DNA of 64,000 nucleotides from an uncultured Collinsella sp. (GCA_900541145.1 UQIH01000005.1:53931-117930), one strand, 5' to 3'; numbered from the stretch's first letter, positions 1 to 8,329 are shown. Notes: generated from the sequence alone by a model not told the origin. Numbers and translations: made by a program.

Positions 1-290
1 CTGGCAGAGATAAAGTGGCGATAGACCTGCGAGGACACAACAGTGATGACTGAGCTCACAGCGGCACCAATCACCGAGCCGGCAATGCCGATCTTTGAAG
101 CAAGCGCGACGCTCGTGGCGGCAGCTGCGGCGCCGGCGATGATTTGGGGAATGGAAATGTCGTCGAACAGGCCCTTTTTGGGCGCGATGGCCATGGTTTG
201 TCCGATGGAATGGTTCTCGTGCACGCCGTTGTTGAGCGCTGCCGGTGTCATGACGCGCGTACGCGGCGCGTCGGTGTACTTGGTTGTCAT
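1..290 (-). CDS. Partial membrane-associated protein, unknown function (cut by window edge)
   Basis: The gene starts at the ATG at 288-290 on the minus strand, behind a good ribosome binding site (GGGAGGA at about 298-304), and runs off the window at base 1, so only about 96 N-terminal residues are visible. After about 45 polar residues there is an Ala/Gly-rich hydrophobic stretch that looks like one or two membrane segments or a glycine-zipper region. GC-rich codon use matches the host rather than the AT-rich island to its right. I do not recognise the family. Confidence 0.6.
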   Translation of the reverse strand, partial: MTTKYTDAPRTRVMTPAALNNGVHENHSIGQTMAIAPKKGLFDDISIPQIIAGAAAAATSVALASKIGIAGSVIGAAVSSVITVVSSQVYRHFISA

Positions 291-464
291 ACGGGGTCCT
301 CCCGGTGTAAATCTGCTTCGTTTCGTGTAGCCATCAGGGTACCCACCAGATGTGAATCGTACGTGACATTTAACAGATACCATCAACTCATCAAGGGGGC
401 CTGCTGTCTTTGGTGCAATAGCTTGATGCTAAACTGGATTTATGTTTGCGAGGTGGTTTACGTG

Positions 465-683
465 ATGTACCCGTATATGACATTCGAAGATGGAACCGAG
501 GTCATTCATTCTGACCTGATTACAGATGGCGATATCGAAAAGGTTATCGTGCATTTTGAGCGACCGACGGCAGAGGGCTTCGACTCCGCTCGTTGTGAGT
601 TGCCTTCCTGTTCGTGGACTGACTGGGAAGGGCATTTTACTCAGAGTGAAAAACGAGCTTTCGAAGAGTGTCTGAGCAAATAA
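465..683 (+). CDS. Small conserved protein of unknown function (72 aa)
   Basis: ATG at 465 (a GTG at 462 is an alternative) follows AGGTGG at 451-456. The product begins MYPYMTFEDGTEVIHS, is acidic, and has a C-terminal helix ending EECLSK. It resembles small stand-alone proteins common on mobile DNA of gut Firmicutes and Actinobacteria that start MYPYMTL.DGTE; that resemblance is from memory and no function is known to me. The longer reading frame upstream lies in non-coding sequence. It lies in the AT-rich segment next to the radical SAM cassette but is separated from it by 100 bp, so it may be an independent passenger gene. Confidence 0.65.
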   Translation: MYPYMTFEDGTEVIHSDLITDGDIEKVIVHFERPTAEGFDSARCELPSCSWTDWEGHFTQSEKRAFEECLSK

Positions 684-689
684 TTTAGA

Positions 690-713
690 TTAGTTCGAGT
701 TTAGTTCGAATAA
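690..713 (+). repeat. Short direct repeat upstream of DUF2087 gene
   Basis: TTAGTTCGA occurs twice in the 24 bases between the small protein gene and the DUF2087 gene. It is a possible operator for the cassette, but two copies of a 9-mer in AT-rich DNA are weak evidence. Confidence 0.3.
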
Positions 714-783
714 AGAAGCTGAATGCGATGACCTAAAGCGTATGCATTTTTAGTATTAGATGCGTATGAAATGGAGGATGTGA

Positions 784-1065
784 ATGGATGAGCTAATAGA
801 CTTTAAAAAACGATTTCTCAAGAATGGCGAGCTGGTTTCAATTCCAAAAAAGGAAAGCTATAAAAGAATCATGCTGCTATGGGCCGTCTCTTTCTTTGAA
901 TTAAATACAAGTTATACGGAGCTTCAGGTTAATCGTGTGCTGTCACAGCTCTATCCTGATTATGCCGTGTTGAGGCGGTACTTGGTTGATTATGGATTCC
1001 TATTAAGGGATGAACGAGGCCTGAAATACGAGGTTAATCGTGATGTTCACGGTATTGAGAGCTAG
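784..1065 (+). CDS. DUF2087 winged-helix-like protein
   Basis: The 93-residue product has the DUF2087 pattern: FLKNGELVSIPKK near the N-terminus, a hydrophobic helix, YTELQVNRVL in the middle, and DYAVLRRYLVDYGFLLRD followed by Y.VN. The fold is expected to be a small winged helix; members are often treated as transcriptional regulators, but their biochemistry is poorly known. ATG 784 has GGAGG at 773-777. The 3' end overlaps the MFS gene by about 20 bases, so this is the first gene of an operon with the exporter, the radical SAM enzyme and the small peptide. It could regulate that operon or recognise the peptide; neither is shown by sequence. Confidence 0.75.
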   Translation: MDELIDFKKRFLKNGELVSIPKKESYKRIMLLWAVSFFELNTSYTELQVNRVLSQLYPDYAVLRRYLVDYGFLLRDERGLKYEVNRDVHGIES

Positions 1066-2227
1066 CCGTCCGGTTCGGGTCCTATATATTGCTAGAGGGA
1101 TAAGCGAAATAGGCAATTGGTGTGCGAATATTGCTTTGCCAATGCTGATTTACGAGGTAACTCACGATGTTTCTGCAACTGCTTTGATGGTCTGCTGCAG
1201 ATTTGCCCCCTCTCTGTTTTCAGTTGCGCTCGCGCAGCTGCCTCAGAAGATGGGTATCGGGACACTGCTGGCCATGAGATTGGCAGACTTAATTCGCGCG
1301 GGATTATTCGTTTGCTATATTTTTGTTGATAGTAAATGGAGTATGTTTGCTATTACGTGCGCGGTATCGCTTTGCCGAACGGTAGAAATGCCCTGCTTTT
1401 ACTCGTTGTTAAGAGCCAATACGAATAGTATCAATCGCGACGTAATTAATAATTCGTTTGGGTTCCTGCAGAATTTGATGATGGTTCTGGGGCCAGTTGC
1501 CGGCGGTTTTGTTGTCGCTCAATTTGGGGCGGAGGCTGTTCTTGCATTAGACGCGCTTTCTTTTGCCGCGTCGTTCTGGTTGCTGCGAGATGTTCCGTCG
1601 GTTATCGAGGTTAATGATAAAGAGAGAATAAGCAAAAATGAAAAAAACAGGACTGCATTTAGTGATCTTAGCGCGAAGCACTTGGCAATTGGTTTCCTAT
1701 TAATCGATATTTCTAGTGGCGTGGCATTCGGCTCTCTGAATTCTCTTTTGCCAGCTATAGCGCAATTGCAATTTGACTCGTCATCGATACAATACGGATT
1801 CCTTCAGAGTAGTCTTACAATCGGACTGTTGTTCGGAAATACAATATATGGTCGTTTAATCAGTGGTTCCGATTGCGTTAAATCATATTGTCTTGTGACG
1901 TATCTTGCGCTCGGTGCGTATCTGGCGTTTGGCTATCGCTATGCGTCTGGGATATCGTTTATTTTCCTTTTTATCGTCGGTGCCGGAAACGCCATTCAAG
2001 ATGTGCTTCTCATAACATCGCTGCAGGATTTGGCGAGAGACGGATCTGAATCGATAAGCCTGTTTTCAATTAGGGAATCTTTGCAATCGGTTGCTGTTGT
2101 TATTTCAACACTTCTTGTTTCGCTGTTCACGAGCATCGCGATGTTCTCAATTCTCGTTACAGGACTTGGTGTATTTTCAATTATGATGGTAGTTGTGTTT
2201 CAATTGAATTATTTGCGAAAGATGTGA
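1043..2227 (+). CDS. MFS exporter (putative peptide or metabolite exporter)
   Basis: About 394 residues with many hydrophobic segments spread over the whole length and an N-terminal ..ISEIGNWCANIALPMLIYEVT.. typical of MFS_3/EntS-like exporters. Start is ATG 1043 or GTG 1040, both behind GAGG at 1030-1033 inside the preceding gene, so translation is probably coupled. It ends 7 bases before the radical SAM gene. Codon use is AT-rich like the rest of the cassette. In context the likely job is export of the modified product of the downstream peptide; this is inference from operon position only. Confidence 0.8.
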   Translation: MFTVLRASRPVRVLYIARGISEIGNWCANIALPMLIYEVTHDVSATALMVCCRFAPSLFSVALAQLPQKMGIGTLLAMRLADLIRAGLFVCYIFVDSKWSMFAITCAVSLCRTVEMPCFYSLLRANTNSINRDVINNSFGFLQNLMMVLGPVAGGFVVAQFGAEAVLALDALSFAASFWLLRDVPSVIEVNDKERISKNEKNRTAFSDLSAKHLAIGFLLIDISSGVAFGSLNSLLPAIAQLQFDSSSIQYGFLQSSLTIGLLFGNTIYGRLISGSDCVKSYCLVTYLALGAYLAFGYRYASGISFIFLFIVGAGNAIQDVLLITSLQDLARDGSESISLFSIRESLQSVAVVISTLLVSLFTSIAMFSILVTGLGVFSIMMVVVFQLNYLRKM

Positions 2228-2234
2228 CGTTGAT

Positions 2235-4556
2235 ATGCCTAAAACGCTTTTAGTATTTCCCCCAGGATGGAGTCCAGTGGGGCCGTATCTTGCCTTGCCT
2301 GTTTTGAAGTCATATCTTCAAGAGGTTGAACAATACAAAGTTGACATTGTTGACTTAAACGTGGAATTTTACGATGACCTCCTATCTTTTAGACATGTCG
2401 AAGAGTGCTGTAAAAGGTATCGGGAATCAAAGGATTCGTTTAGTTCGAATGTTCAATTAACAATCGAGTTGATACAAAAGTCGGCACTTAATGTTGACGA
2501 GGCAAAAGATATTTTCAGATCGAAGAGATACTTTAATCTAAAAGAAAGACAATATGCTGAAAACATTTTTAGAAATGCACTCTATATCATAAATCACGTC
2601 TCATATGGAGTTAAATACACGTTCAACTCCATAGATCTGCCCTATGATTATTATTCGACACCAGAAATAATGAAATCGCTTGCGGATACCTTGCATAATC
2701 CGTTTATTTCCTTCTATGAAACTACCTTTCTTAAGCGTATTCAGAGGGAAAAAATCGAGTTTATTGGGATTTCGGTGAGCGGCTGTTTCCAATTGATTTC
2801 TGCAGTTACGTTAGCGAAACTGATTAAAGAAGAATGTCCATCTGTTAAACACGTCTCATTGGGCGGCAATTACATTACTCGTTTAGCAGATGACTGCATG
2901 AAAGAATGGCATCCCTTTTTTGAATACATTGATTCGATAATGATGTATGACGGCGAAGAGCCGCTTGCACGTCTTCTTGAGGCTCTTGACTCTGGTGATG
3001 ACAATCTCGACTGTGTTCCAAACCTTTGCCATGCTAAAGGTGGAAAGATATGTAAAAACCATCGGATTGAGCAAACATTTATCAACGATACAGTTCCCGA
3101 TTTCGATGGCTTCGCCCTTTCTAAATACTTCATGCCTGAGCTAATATTGCCGGTTTATTCCTCTAGGCAGTGTTTTAATCATTGCGCCTTCTGCACCATT
3201 CCCGGTGCTACCGGTGGTTGTTACCGAAAGATGCCTATATCGAGAGTATTTGAAATAATGTGTCGGTTAAATGAAAAATACGGCACGAGAGTTTTCTCTT
3301 TTGTGGATGAAACATTCGAAGGCAAAAGAATGGAGCAACTCGCGGATGAAATAAACGCATCGGGAAAAACGTTTTTCTGGCATGGAGAAACGAGGTTCTC
3401 TCCAACCCTAAGTACAGACGTTTTTAACAAGATATACCAAAGTGGATGTAGGCAGATTCAGTTTGGCCTCGAGTCATACAACCAAAGAGTTCTTGATCTA
3501 ATGAAGAAGAACACGAGAGTTGATTGGATTGATCGCAATATCCATGATTGTCTCAATGCGGGTATTCCTGTTCATCTATTTTTTATGATTGGCTTTCCGA
3601 CCGAAACTAAAGAAGAGGCTTTGAACACCTTAGCTTATACAGAGAATGTTTTGAATTATTCAAAACAGGTATGTGGTGTTCCATATTCCACGAGAGGATT
3701 TACGAATTTTGGTCTCGTTATGGGGTCGGATGTTTGGAATCATCCCGATAAGTATGGTGTCTCTGTAATGCCGAAGTCCCAATATGAGGATTTGCGCCTC
3801 GAAGTGGATTATGTTTCAGGCACTGGTTTAACTTTAAATGAAGCAAAATCCTTATCTGATGAGCATCATATTGATTTTTATATGCAAGAGGTCATAAACG
3901 GTAGCGACACAATTGACTTGCCCCAGCGGCTTCATATTTCAGAGGTGACCTGGATCCTAGATTCTATTCACGCTGTCAGGTATAAGGGACATTTGACCAA
4001 AGTAAAGCGACGGCTAACTAGTCTAAATCCAGCTGATCGAATCTGGCTGGATTCCAAGACCTCTGTCGTGCTCGTTGAGCCATTTGCCTACTTCTATAAT
4101 TCTGAATACCATCATGTCTATGCTGTTTCCCAGTTGGTATACCTTAAGTTGGCCCGTTTATTGGAGGCCGATTGTAGCATTTCTCTTATTCTTGATCAGG
4201 GCGACCTCGAGCTGACAAGGGCGATAGAAGAACTGTTGCATTATGGATTGCTGAATACAAATATCGATGCCGATTATGTAATGCACGATAATGGTTTTCA
4301 ATTGGTTAAAAGTTCGTTTGTTAAAGAAGTCGGACGCTCAAAAGAGGGGTTAAGAGTACTGCTGAGTTGTGCCACCCATAGAATGTGTGCGGTTAATGAT
4401 TTTTCGTTCGCTTTGCTTTCGTTGTTTGAAAAGCCGATTACTAAGAACGAGGTGCGCGACATTTTGAAAAAAGAGGGACTATCGACAAGCGAGGAGCAAT
4501 TAAACAAGTTGGTTGATAATTGCATGAAAGCAGATATACTACAATTGATTAGATAG
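2235..4556 (+). CDS. B12-binding radical SAM enzyme with PqqD-like C-terminal segments
   Basis: 773 residues. Residues about 1-260 form a cobalamin-binding-type domain (LLVFPPGWSPVGPYLALPVL at the start, then FIGISVSG and the SLGGNYIT strand-loop). The radical SAM core follows, with cluster cysteines C313-x3-C317-x2-C320 in CFNHCAFC, then GETRFSP and QFGLESYNQRVLDLM typical of class B enzymes. The last about 170 residues hold two stretches with the helix pattern of PqqD/RiPP-recognition domains (around EPFAYFYN..LLHYGLLN, and FALLSLFEKPITKNEV..ILQLI). Class B radical SAM enzymes do methylations, ring contractions and C-C couplings, many on peptides. The stop codon overlaps the ribosome binding site of a 36-residue peptide gene, pointing to peptide modification. 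Substrate is inferred. Confidence 0.85.
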   Translation: MPKTLLVFPPGWSPVGPYLALPVLKSYLQEVEQYKVDIVDLNVEFYDDLLSFRHVEECCKRYRESKDSFSSNVQLTIELIQKSALNVDEAKDIFRSKRYFNLKERQYAENIFRNALYIINHVSYGVKYTFNSIDLPYDYYSTPEIMKSLADTLHNPFISFYETTFLKRIQREKIEFIGISVSGCFQLISAVTLAKLIKEECPSVKHVSLGGNYITRLADDCMKEWHPFFEYIDSIMMYDGEEPLARLLEALDSGDDNLDCVPNLCHAKGGKICKNHRIEQTFINDTVPDFDGFALSKYFMPELILPVYSSRQCFNHCAFCTIPGATGGCYRKMPISRVFEIMCRLNEKYGTRVFSFVDETFEGKRMEQLADEINASGKTFFWHGETRFSPTLSTDVFNKIYQSGCRQIQFGLESYNQRVLDLMKKNTRVDWIDRNIHDCLNAGIPVHLFFMIGFPTETKEEALNTLAYTENVLNYSKQVCGVPYSTRGFTNFGLVMGSDVWNHPDKYGVSVMPKSQYEDLRLEVDYVSGTGLTLNEAKSLSDEHHIDFYMQEVINGSDTIDLPQRLHISEVTWILDSIHAVRYKGHLTKVKRRLTSLNPADRIWLDSKTSVVLVEPFAYFYNSEYHHVYAVSQLVYLKLARLLEADCSISLILDQGDLELTRAIEELLHYGLLNTNIDADYVMHDNGFQLVKSSFVKEVGRSKEGLRVLLSCATHRMCAVNDFSFALLSLFEKPITKNEVRDILKKEGLSTSEEQLNKLVDNCMKADILQLIR

Positions 4557-4562
4557 AGGAGG
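4557..4562 (+). promoter_or_regulatory. Strong ribosome binding site of the peptide gene, overlapping the radical SAM stop region
   Basis: AGGAGG at 4557-4562 sits immediately after the TAG stop (4554-4556) of the radical SAM gene and 7 bases before ATG 4570. This is the best Shine-Dalgarno in the island and indicates high, possibly coupled, translation of the short peptide. Confidence 0.8.
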
Positions 4563-4569
4563 TTTCTGC

Positions 4570-4680
4570 ATGGACGTTATTAACAAAGATCTCTTGGAGC
4601 AACTGAAAGAGTCTCAGGAAGAGGGCGTCGTGGTAGAAGTGTTCGACTTTGAGGACTACATGGATAAATTCTGCCATTAG
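4570..4680 (+). CDS. 36-residue peptide, candidate RiPP precursor
   Basis: Reading ATG 4570 to TAG 4680 gives 36 residues: a charged, helix-prone front half (NKDLLEQLKESQEEG) and a tail VVVEVFDFEDYMDKFCH containing the only Cys (35) and the aromatic residues F25, F27, Y30, F34. It is the last gene of the operon, has a near-perfect ribosome binding site, and is followed at 25 bases by a terminator, so the short frame is unlikely to be chance. Size, leader/core-like layout and position beside a B12 radical SAM enzyme and exporter fit a ribosomally made, modified peptide. I recognise no known precursor family. It could instead be a small regulatory or antitoxin-like peptide. Confidence 0.7.
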   Translation: MDVINKDLLEQLKESQEEGVVVEVFDFEDYMDKFCH

Positions 4681-4704
4681 TTTCGGAATTTACTTGCCTC
4701 GCTT

Positions 4705-4738
4705 AAAGGAGAAGTCGATTATCGATTTCTCCTTTTTT
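4705..4738 (+). terminator. Rho-independent terminator of the radical SAM operon
   Basis: AAAGGAGAAGTC pairs with GATTTCTCCTTT (one G-U) around a short loop and is followed by a run of T. It ends the operon 25 bases after the peptide stop. Confidence 0.85.
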
Positions 4739-4868
4739 AATTAAAGTTTTTTTTGGAATACATGCTCTTAGCACAGGTTGGCGTCTCAGTAAACTGGGAG
4801 GTTGCTTTGGCTAGTTAGAGATATGTGAACGTCCGTTAGACTGAATCTCAGGGTAGAAGGGGCCTCCA

Positions 4869-6869
4869 GTGTCCAGATCAACAAGGCAATGCTGCGTTTC
4901 GGCTAATAAGAACGACGGCTTTCTGCGGGTCGCGGCGGCGTCGCCGCGGATTCGCGTGGCCGATGTCGAGGGCAATGCCGAGCTTGCGCTGGCGGCTGTT
5001 CGCGAGGCTACCGAGCGCGGCGTTCGCGCGCTGGCGCTGCCCGAGCTTAACCTGACCGGCTATACCGCGGCCGATCTGTTCCATAACCGCACATTGCTGC
5101 ATGCCTGCGAGGCTGCTCTGGTGCATATCCTCGATGAAACCCGCGAGCTGCCGATTGTCTTTACCGTCGGCCTTCCCGTTGCGGTGGCCGAAAACATCTA
5201 CAACTGCGCGGCCGTGTGCTGTGCGGGCGAGCTTTTGGGCCTTACGGCTAAGAAGTATCTGCCCAACTATGGCGAGTTCTACGAGCGCCGCTGGTTTGCC
5301 CCGGCGCCTGCCGATCCCGTGTGGGTTGAATTTGCCGGTCAGGGTCCGGTGCCGCTTGGCTCGGGGCTTGTCTACCGCTGCTGTGATGAGGGCGCCGAGG
5401 ACCTGGTGCTGGGCGTTGAGGTCTGTGAGGACCTGTGGGTGCCGGCGCCCCCTTCGACCGAGATGGCGCTTGCCGGTGCGACGGTGATTCTCAACCCGTC
5501 GGCTTCTGACGAAATCATCGGTAAGGCAGATTACCGCCGCAGCCTTATCTCTAACCAAAGCGCGCGCCTGTACTGTGCCTATGCCTACGCGGATGCGAGT
5601 GAGGGCGAGTCCACGACCGACATGGTCTTTGCGGGCGAGAACCTCGTCTACGAAAACGGCTCGAAGCTCGCCGCGACCAAACTGCTTACCTGCGACATGG
5701 CCATCGCCGACGTCGATCTTGACCGTCTGGTTGCCGAGCGCCGCCGCTCGACGACGTGGACGCGCGCGGACGATGCACCGGAGTCCACGACCGTTGAATT
5801 TTCGTTTGAGGGCGTGCTGACAGACGAACCTGTCCTGCGCGATGCACTCGGCATCGACCGTGTCTTCCCCCGCGCGCCCTTTGTGCCGGCCGACCACGGT
5901 GATCTGGCCGAGCGCTGCGAGACCATTCTCGACCTGCAGACCGCCGGCCTCAAGACCCGCCTGGCCCATACAGGCACCAAGGCTGCAGCCATCGGTCTTT
6001 CGGGCGGCCTGGACTCCACGCTGGCACTGCTTGTGACCGTGCGCGCCTTCGATGCACTGGGGCTGCCGCGCACCGGTATCACGGCCGTGTCCATGCCCGG
6101 CTTTGGCACGACGCATCGCACCAAGTCGAATGCCGAGTCGCTCGCTCGCGACCTTGGCGTGAGCTTCCGCGAGGTTTCGATCCACGCGGCCGTGGAGCAG
6201 CACTTCAAGGACATTGAGCATGATCCAGCTGTGCAGGACGTGACCTACGAGAACAGCCAGGCGCGCGAGCGTACGCAGATTCTGATGGATCTGGCCAACC
6301 AGGCTGGCGGTTTTGTCATTGGCACGGGCGACCTGTCGGAGCTGGCGCTCGGCTGGGCTACCTATAACGGCGACCACATGAGCATGTACGCCGTCAACGC
6401 GAGCGTGCCCAAGACGCTTGTGCGCCATCTGGTACGCTATGCCGCCGATGTCTTTGGCGGGCGCATTGCCGAGGTCTTGCTCGATATCCTCGATACGCCG
6501 GTGTCCCCCGAGCTTCTGCCGCCCACGGGCGACGGCGAGATTGCGCAGAAGACTGAGGATTTGGTGGGCCCGTACGAGTTGCACGACTACTTCCTCTACT
6601 ACCTGCTGCGTTTTGGCTTTGAGCCGGGCAAGATCTACCGCATGGCGCTCAAGAGCTTCGAGGGCGTCTACGACGCCAAGACCATCCACACATGGCTACG
6701 TACGTTCTACCGTCGCTTCTTTGCCCAGCAGTTTAAGCGCAGCTGCCTGCCCGATGGTCCCAAGGTGGGTTCAGTGACGCTCAGCCCGCGCGGCGATTGG
6801 CGTATGCCGAGTGACGCAAGCTCACGTCTGTGGCTCGCGCAGATTGACGCCCTCAATCCAATTGACTAA
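4869..6869 (+). CDS. nadE: Glutamine-dependent NAD+ synthetase
   Basis: Converts deamido-NAD to NAD using ATP and ammonia from glutamine. Residues about 15-290 are the nitrilase-type glutaminase with the triad visible as E59 (LPELNLTGY), the Lys pair in KKYLPNYGEF, and C186 (VEVCEDLW). From about 330 comes the synthetase with the P-loop SGGLDST and GTGDLSELALGW. Length of 666 residues is normal for the two-domain form. Start is GTG 4869 behind AAGGGG at about 4857-4862; no better in-frame start precedes the conserved GFLRVAAASP. The first 15 residues (SRSTRQCCVSANKN) are unlike the rest, and the gene abuts the AT-rich island, so the native 5' end may have been altered by insertion. Confidence 0.93.
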   Translation: MSRSTRQCCVSANKNDGFLRVAAASPRIRVADVEGNAELALAAVREATERGVRALALPELNLTGYTAADLFHNRTLLHACEAALVHILDETRELPIVFTVGLPVAVAENIYNCAAVCCAGELLGLTAKKYLPNYGEFYERRWFAPAPADPVWVEFAGQGPVPLGSGLVYRCCDEGAEDLVLGVEVCEDLWVPAPPSTEMALAGATVILNPSASDEIIGKADYRRSLISNQSARLYCAYAYADASEGESTTDMVFAGENLVYENGSKLAATKLLTCDMAIADVDLDRLVAERRRSTTWTRADDAPESTTVEFSFEGVLTDEPVLRDALGIDRVFPRAPFVPADHGDLAERCETILDLQTAGLKTRLAHTGTKAAAIGLSGGLDSTLALLVTVRAFDALGLPRTGITAVSMPGFGTTHRTKSNAESLARDLGVSFREVSIHAAVEQHFKDIEHDPAVQDVTYENSQARERTQILMDLANQAGGFVIGTGDLSELALGWATYNGDHMSMYAVNASVPKTLVRHLVRYAADVFGGRIAEVLLDILDTPVSPELLPPTGDGEIAQKTEDLVGPYELHDYFLYYLLRFGFEPGKIYRMALKSFEGVYDAKTIHTWLRTFYRRFFAQQFKRSCLPDGPKVGSVTLSPRGDWRMPSDASSRLWLAQIDALNPID

Positions 6870-6937
6870 GGTTGGCCAAATTGAACCAATACGGGGGTTG
6901 TAAGCGTTACACTTTTGAAATCTGATGGCCCGTATCG

Positions 6938-6969
6938 CGCGGCGCTCTTGTCGGAGCGCCGCGTTTTTT
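6938..6969 (+). terminator. Terminator after nadE
   Basis: Perfect 10-bp stem CGCGGCGCTC / GAGCGCCGCG with loop TTGTCG followed by six T. It lies only 18 bases before the next start codon, so it could also attenuate the downstream aminotransferase. Confidence 0.8.
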
Positions 6970-6987
6970 ATATCGAAAGGTGGCACC

Positions 6988-8151
6988 ATGCAGGCATCGC
7001 AGCGTCTCGACCGCTTTGGCGCGGAGGTCTTCGCCTCGCTCAACAACAAGCTTCTCGCGCTGAAGGCTCAGGGCAAGACCATTTACAACATGAGCGTGGG
7101 CACGCCCGATTTTAAGCCGTACGACCATGTGGTCGAGGCGCTCACGCAGGCAGCCCAAGATCCCGAGATGTGGAAGTATGCCCTGCGCGACCTGCCCGAA
7201 CTCAAGCAAGCCGTGTGCGATTACTATGAGCGCCGCTTTGGCGTTTCGGGCATTACGCCGTCTATGGTGCAGTCGTGCAACGGCACGCAGGAGGGCGTGG
7301 GCCATTTGGGCCTGGCCCTGCTCGATCCGGGTGACACCATTCTGGTTCCCGATCCGTGTTACCCGGTCTTTGAGGCGGGTGCCAAGATCGCCGATGCCAA
7401 GCTCGAGTACTATCCGTTGGTTGCCGAGCACAATTACCTGCCCTATGTGGCGGGCATCGATCCCGAGGTGGCCGATCGCGCCAAGTATATGATCGTGTCG
7501 CTGCCCGCCAACCCGGTCGGCTCGGTGGGCACGCCCGAGGTCTACGAGGAGATTATCGCCTTTGCCCGCGAGCATGATCTGTTGATCGTGCATGACAATG
7601 CCTACTCCGATATCGTGTTCGACGGCGAGCCGGGTGGCAGCTTCCTGCAGTACCCTGGCGCGCTCGAGGTGGGCGTGGAGTTCTTCTCGCTCTCTAAGTC
7701 GTTTAACGTCACCGGCGCACGCATCGGCTTTTTGGTCGGTCGCGAGGATGTGGTCTCGGCCTTTGCCAAGCTGCGCGGCCAGATCGACTTTGGCATGTTC
7801 TTCCCGATCCAGAAGGCCGCCATCGCCTGCCTGAACGGTCCGCGCGATGAGGTCGAGGCGCAGCGTCTGAAGTACCAGGAGCGCCGCGATGCCCTGTGCG
7901 ACGGTCTTGAGGGCCTGGGCTGGGAGCGCCCCAACGCGCATGGCTCTATGTTTGTGTGGGCCAAGCTTCCCGGTGGCCGCACCGATTCCATGGCGTTTTG
8001 CGAGGAGCTCATGGAGAAGGCCGGCGTTGTGGTGACGCCGGGCGCGAGCTTTGGTCCTTCGGGTGAGGGGCACGTGCGCATGGCGCTGGTCTTGCCGCCC
8101 GACCAGATCGCTTTGGCTGTCGAGGCCATTCGCGAGGCGGGCCTGTATTAG
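6988..8151 (+). CDS. PLP-dependent class I/II aminotransferase
   Basis: 387-residue fold-type I aminotransferase. The PLP lysine is K237 in SLSKSFNVTGARIGF; NPVGSVGTPEVYEE and VHDNAYSDIVFDG are the usual cofactor-binding segments. Start ATG 6988 is behind AAAGGTGG at 6976-6983; the longer upstream frame passes through the terminator. The sequence type is close to LL-diaminopimelate/alanine-like aminotransferases. Because the window contains an acetylase-type DAP pathway (dapH, deacetylase) lacking an obvious N-acetyl-aminoketopimelate aminotransferase, this enzyme is a candidate for that step, but substrate cannot be read from sequence. Confidence 0.85.
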   Translation: MQASQRLDRFGAEVFASLNNKLLALKAQGKTIYNMSVGTPDFKPYDHVVEALTQAAQDPEMWKYALRDLPELKQAVCDYYERRFGVSGITPSMVQSCNGTQEGVGHLGLALLDPGDTILVPDPCYPVFEAGAKIADAKLEYYPLVAEHNYLPYVAGIDPEVADRAKYMIVSLPANPVGSVGTPEVYEEIIAFAREHDLLIVHDNAYSDIVFDGEPGGSFLQYPGALEVGVEFFSLSKSFNVTGARIGFLVGREDVVSAFAKLRGQIDFGMFFPIQKAAIACLNGPRDEVEAQRLKYQERRDALCDGLEGLGWERPNAHGSMFVWAKLPGGRTDSMAFCEELMEKAGVVVTPGASFGPSGEGHVRMALVLPPDQIALAVEAIREAGLY

Positions 8152-8257
8152 AAAGCTATTTCGGCTCGTCAATAGCTCGAAACCGATTTCGTGCAGTTAT
8201 TTTACGAATTCTGCAAACAATTTCGGTAAACGGTCGATTTTTGGCTGCGAATAGGAG

Positions 8258-8263
8258 CATAAT
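8258..8263 (+). promoter_or_regulatory. Putative -10 element of ldh
   Basis: CATAAT at 8258-8263 in an AT-richer stretch upstream of ldh; the best -35 candidate (TCGATT, 18 bases upstream) is weak, so the promoter may depend on an activator. Confidence 0.4.
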
Positions 8264-8295
8264 CAAAGTCCCGATTGGATGTATTGGGATCACGG

Positions 8296-8329
8296 CAAGC
8301 CGCTCGGGTCGTTCCCGGGCGGCTTGTTT
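8296..8329 (+). terminator. Hairpin in the ldh leader (attenuator-like)
   Basis: CAAGCCGCTCGGG pairs over 13 bp (one G-U) with CCCGGGCGGCTTG, followed by TTT. It lies downstream of the probable ldh promoter and 24 bases before the ldh start, so it could be a leader attenuator or mRNA-stability stem rather than the end of the upstream gene. Confidence 0.6.

Noticed and set aside
4878..6689. Very long minus-strand open frame opposite nadE
   Set aside because: It mirrors nadE codon structure in GC-rich DNA, gives a low-complexity Arg/Gly/His-rich product and has no ribosome binding site.
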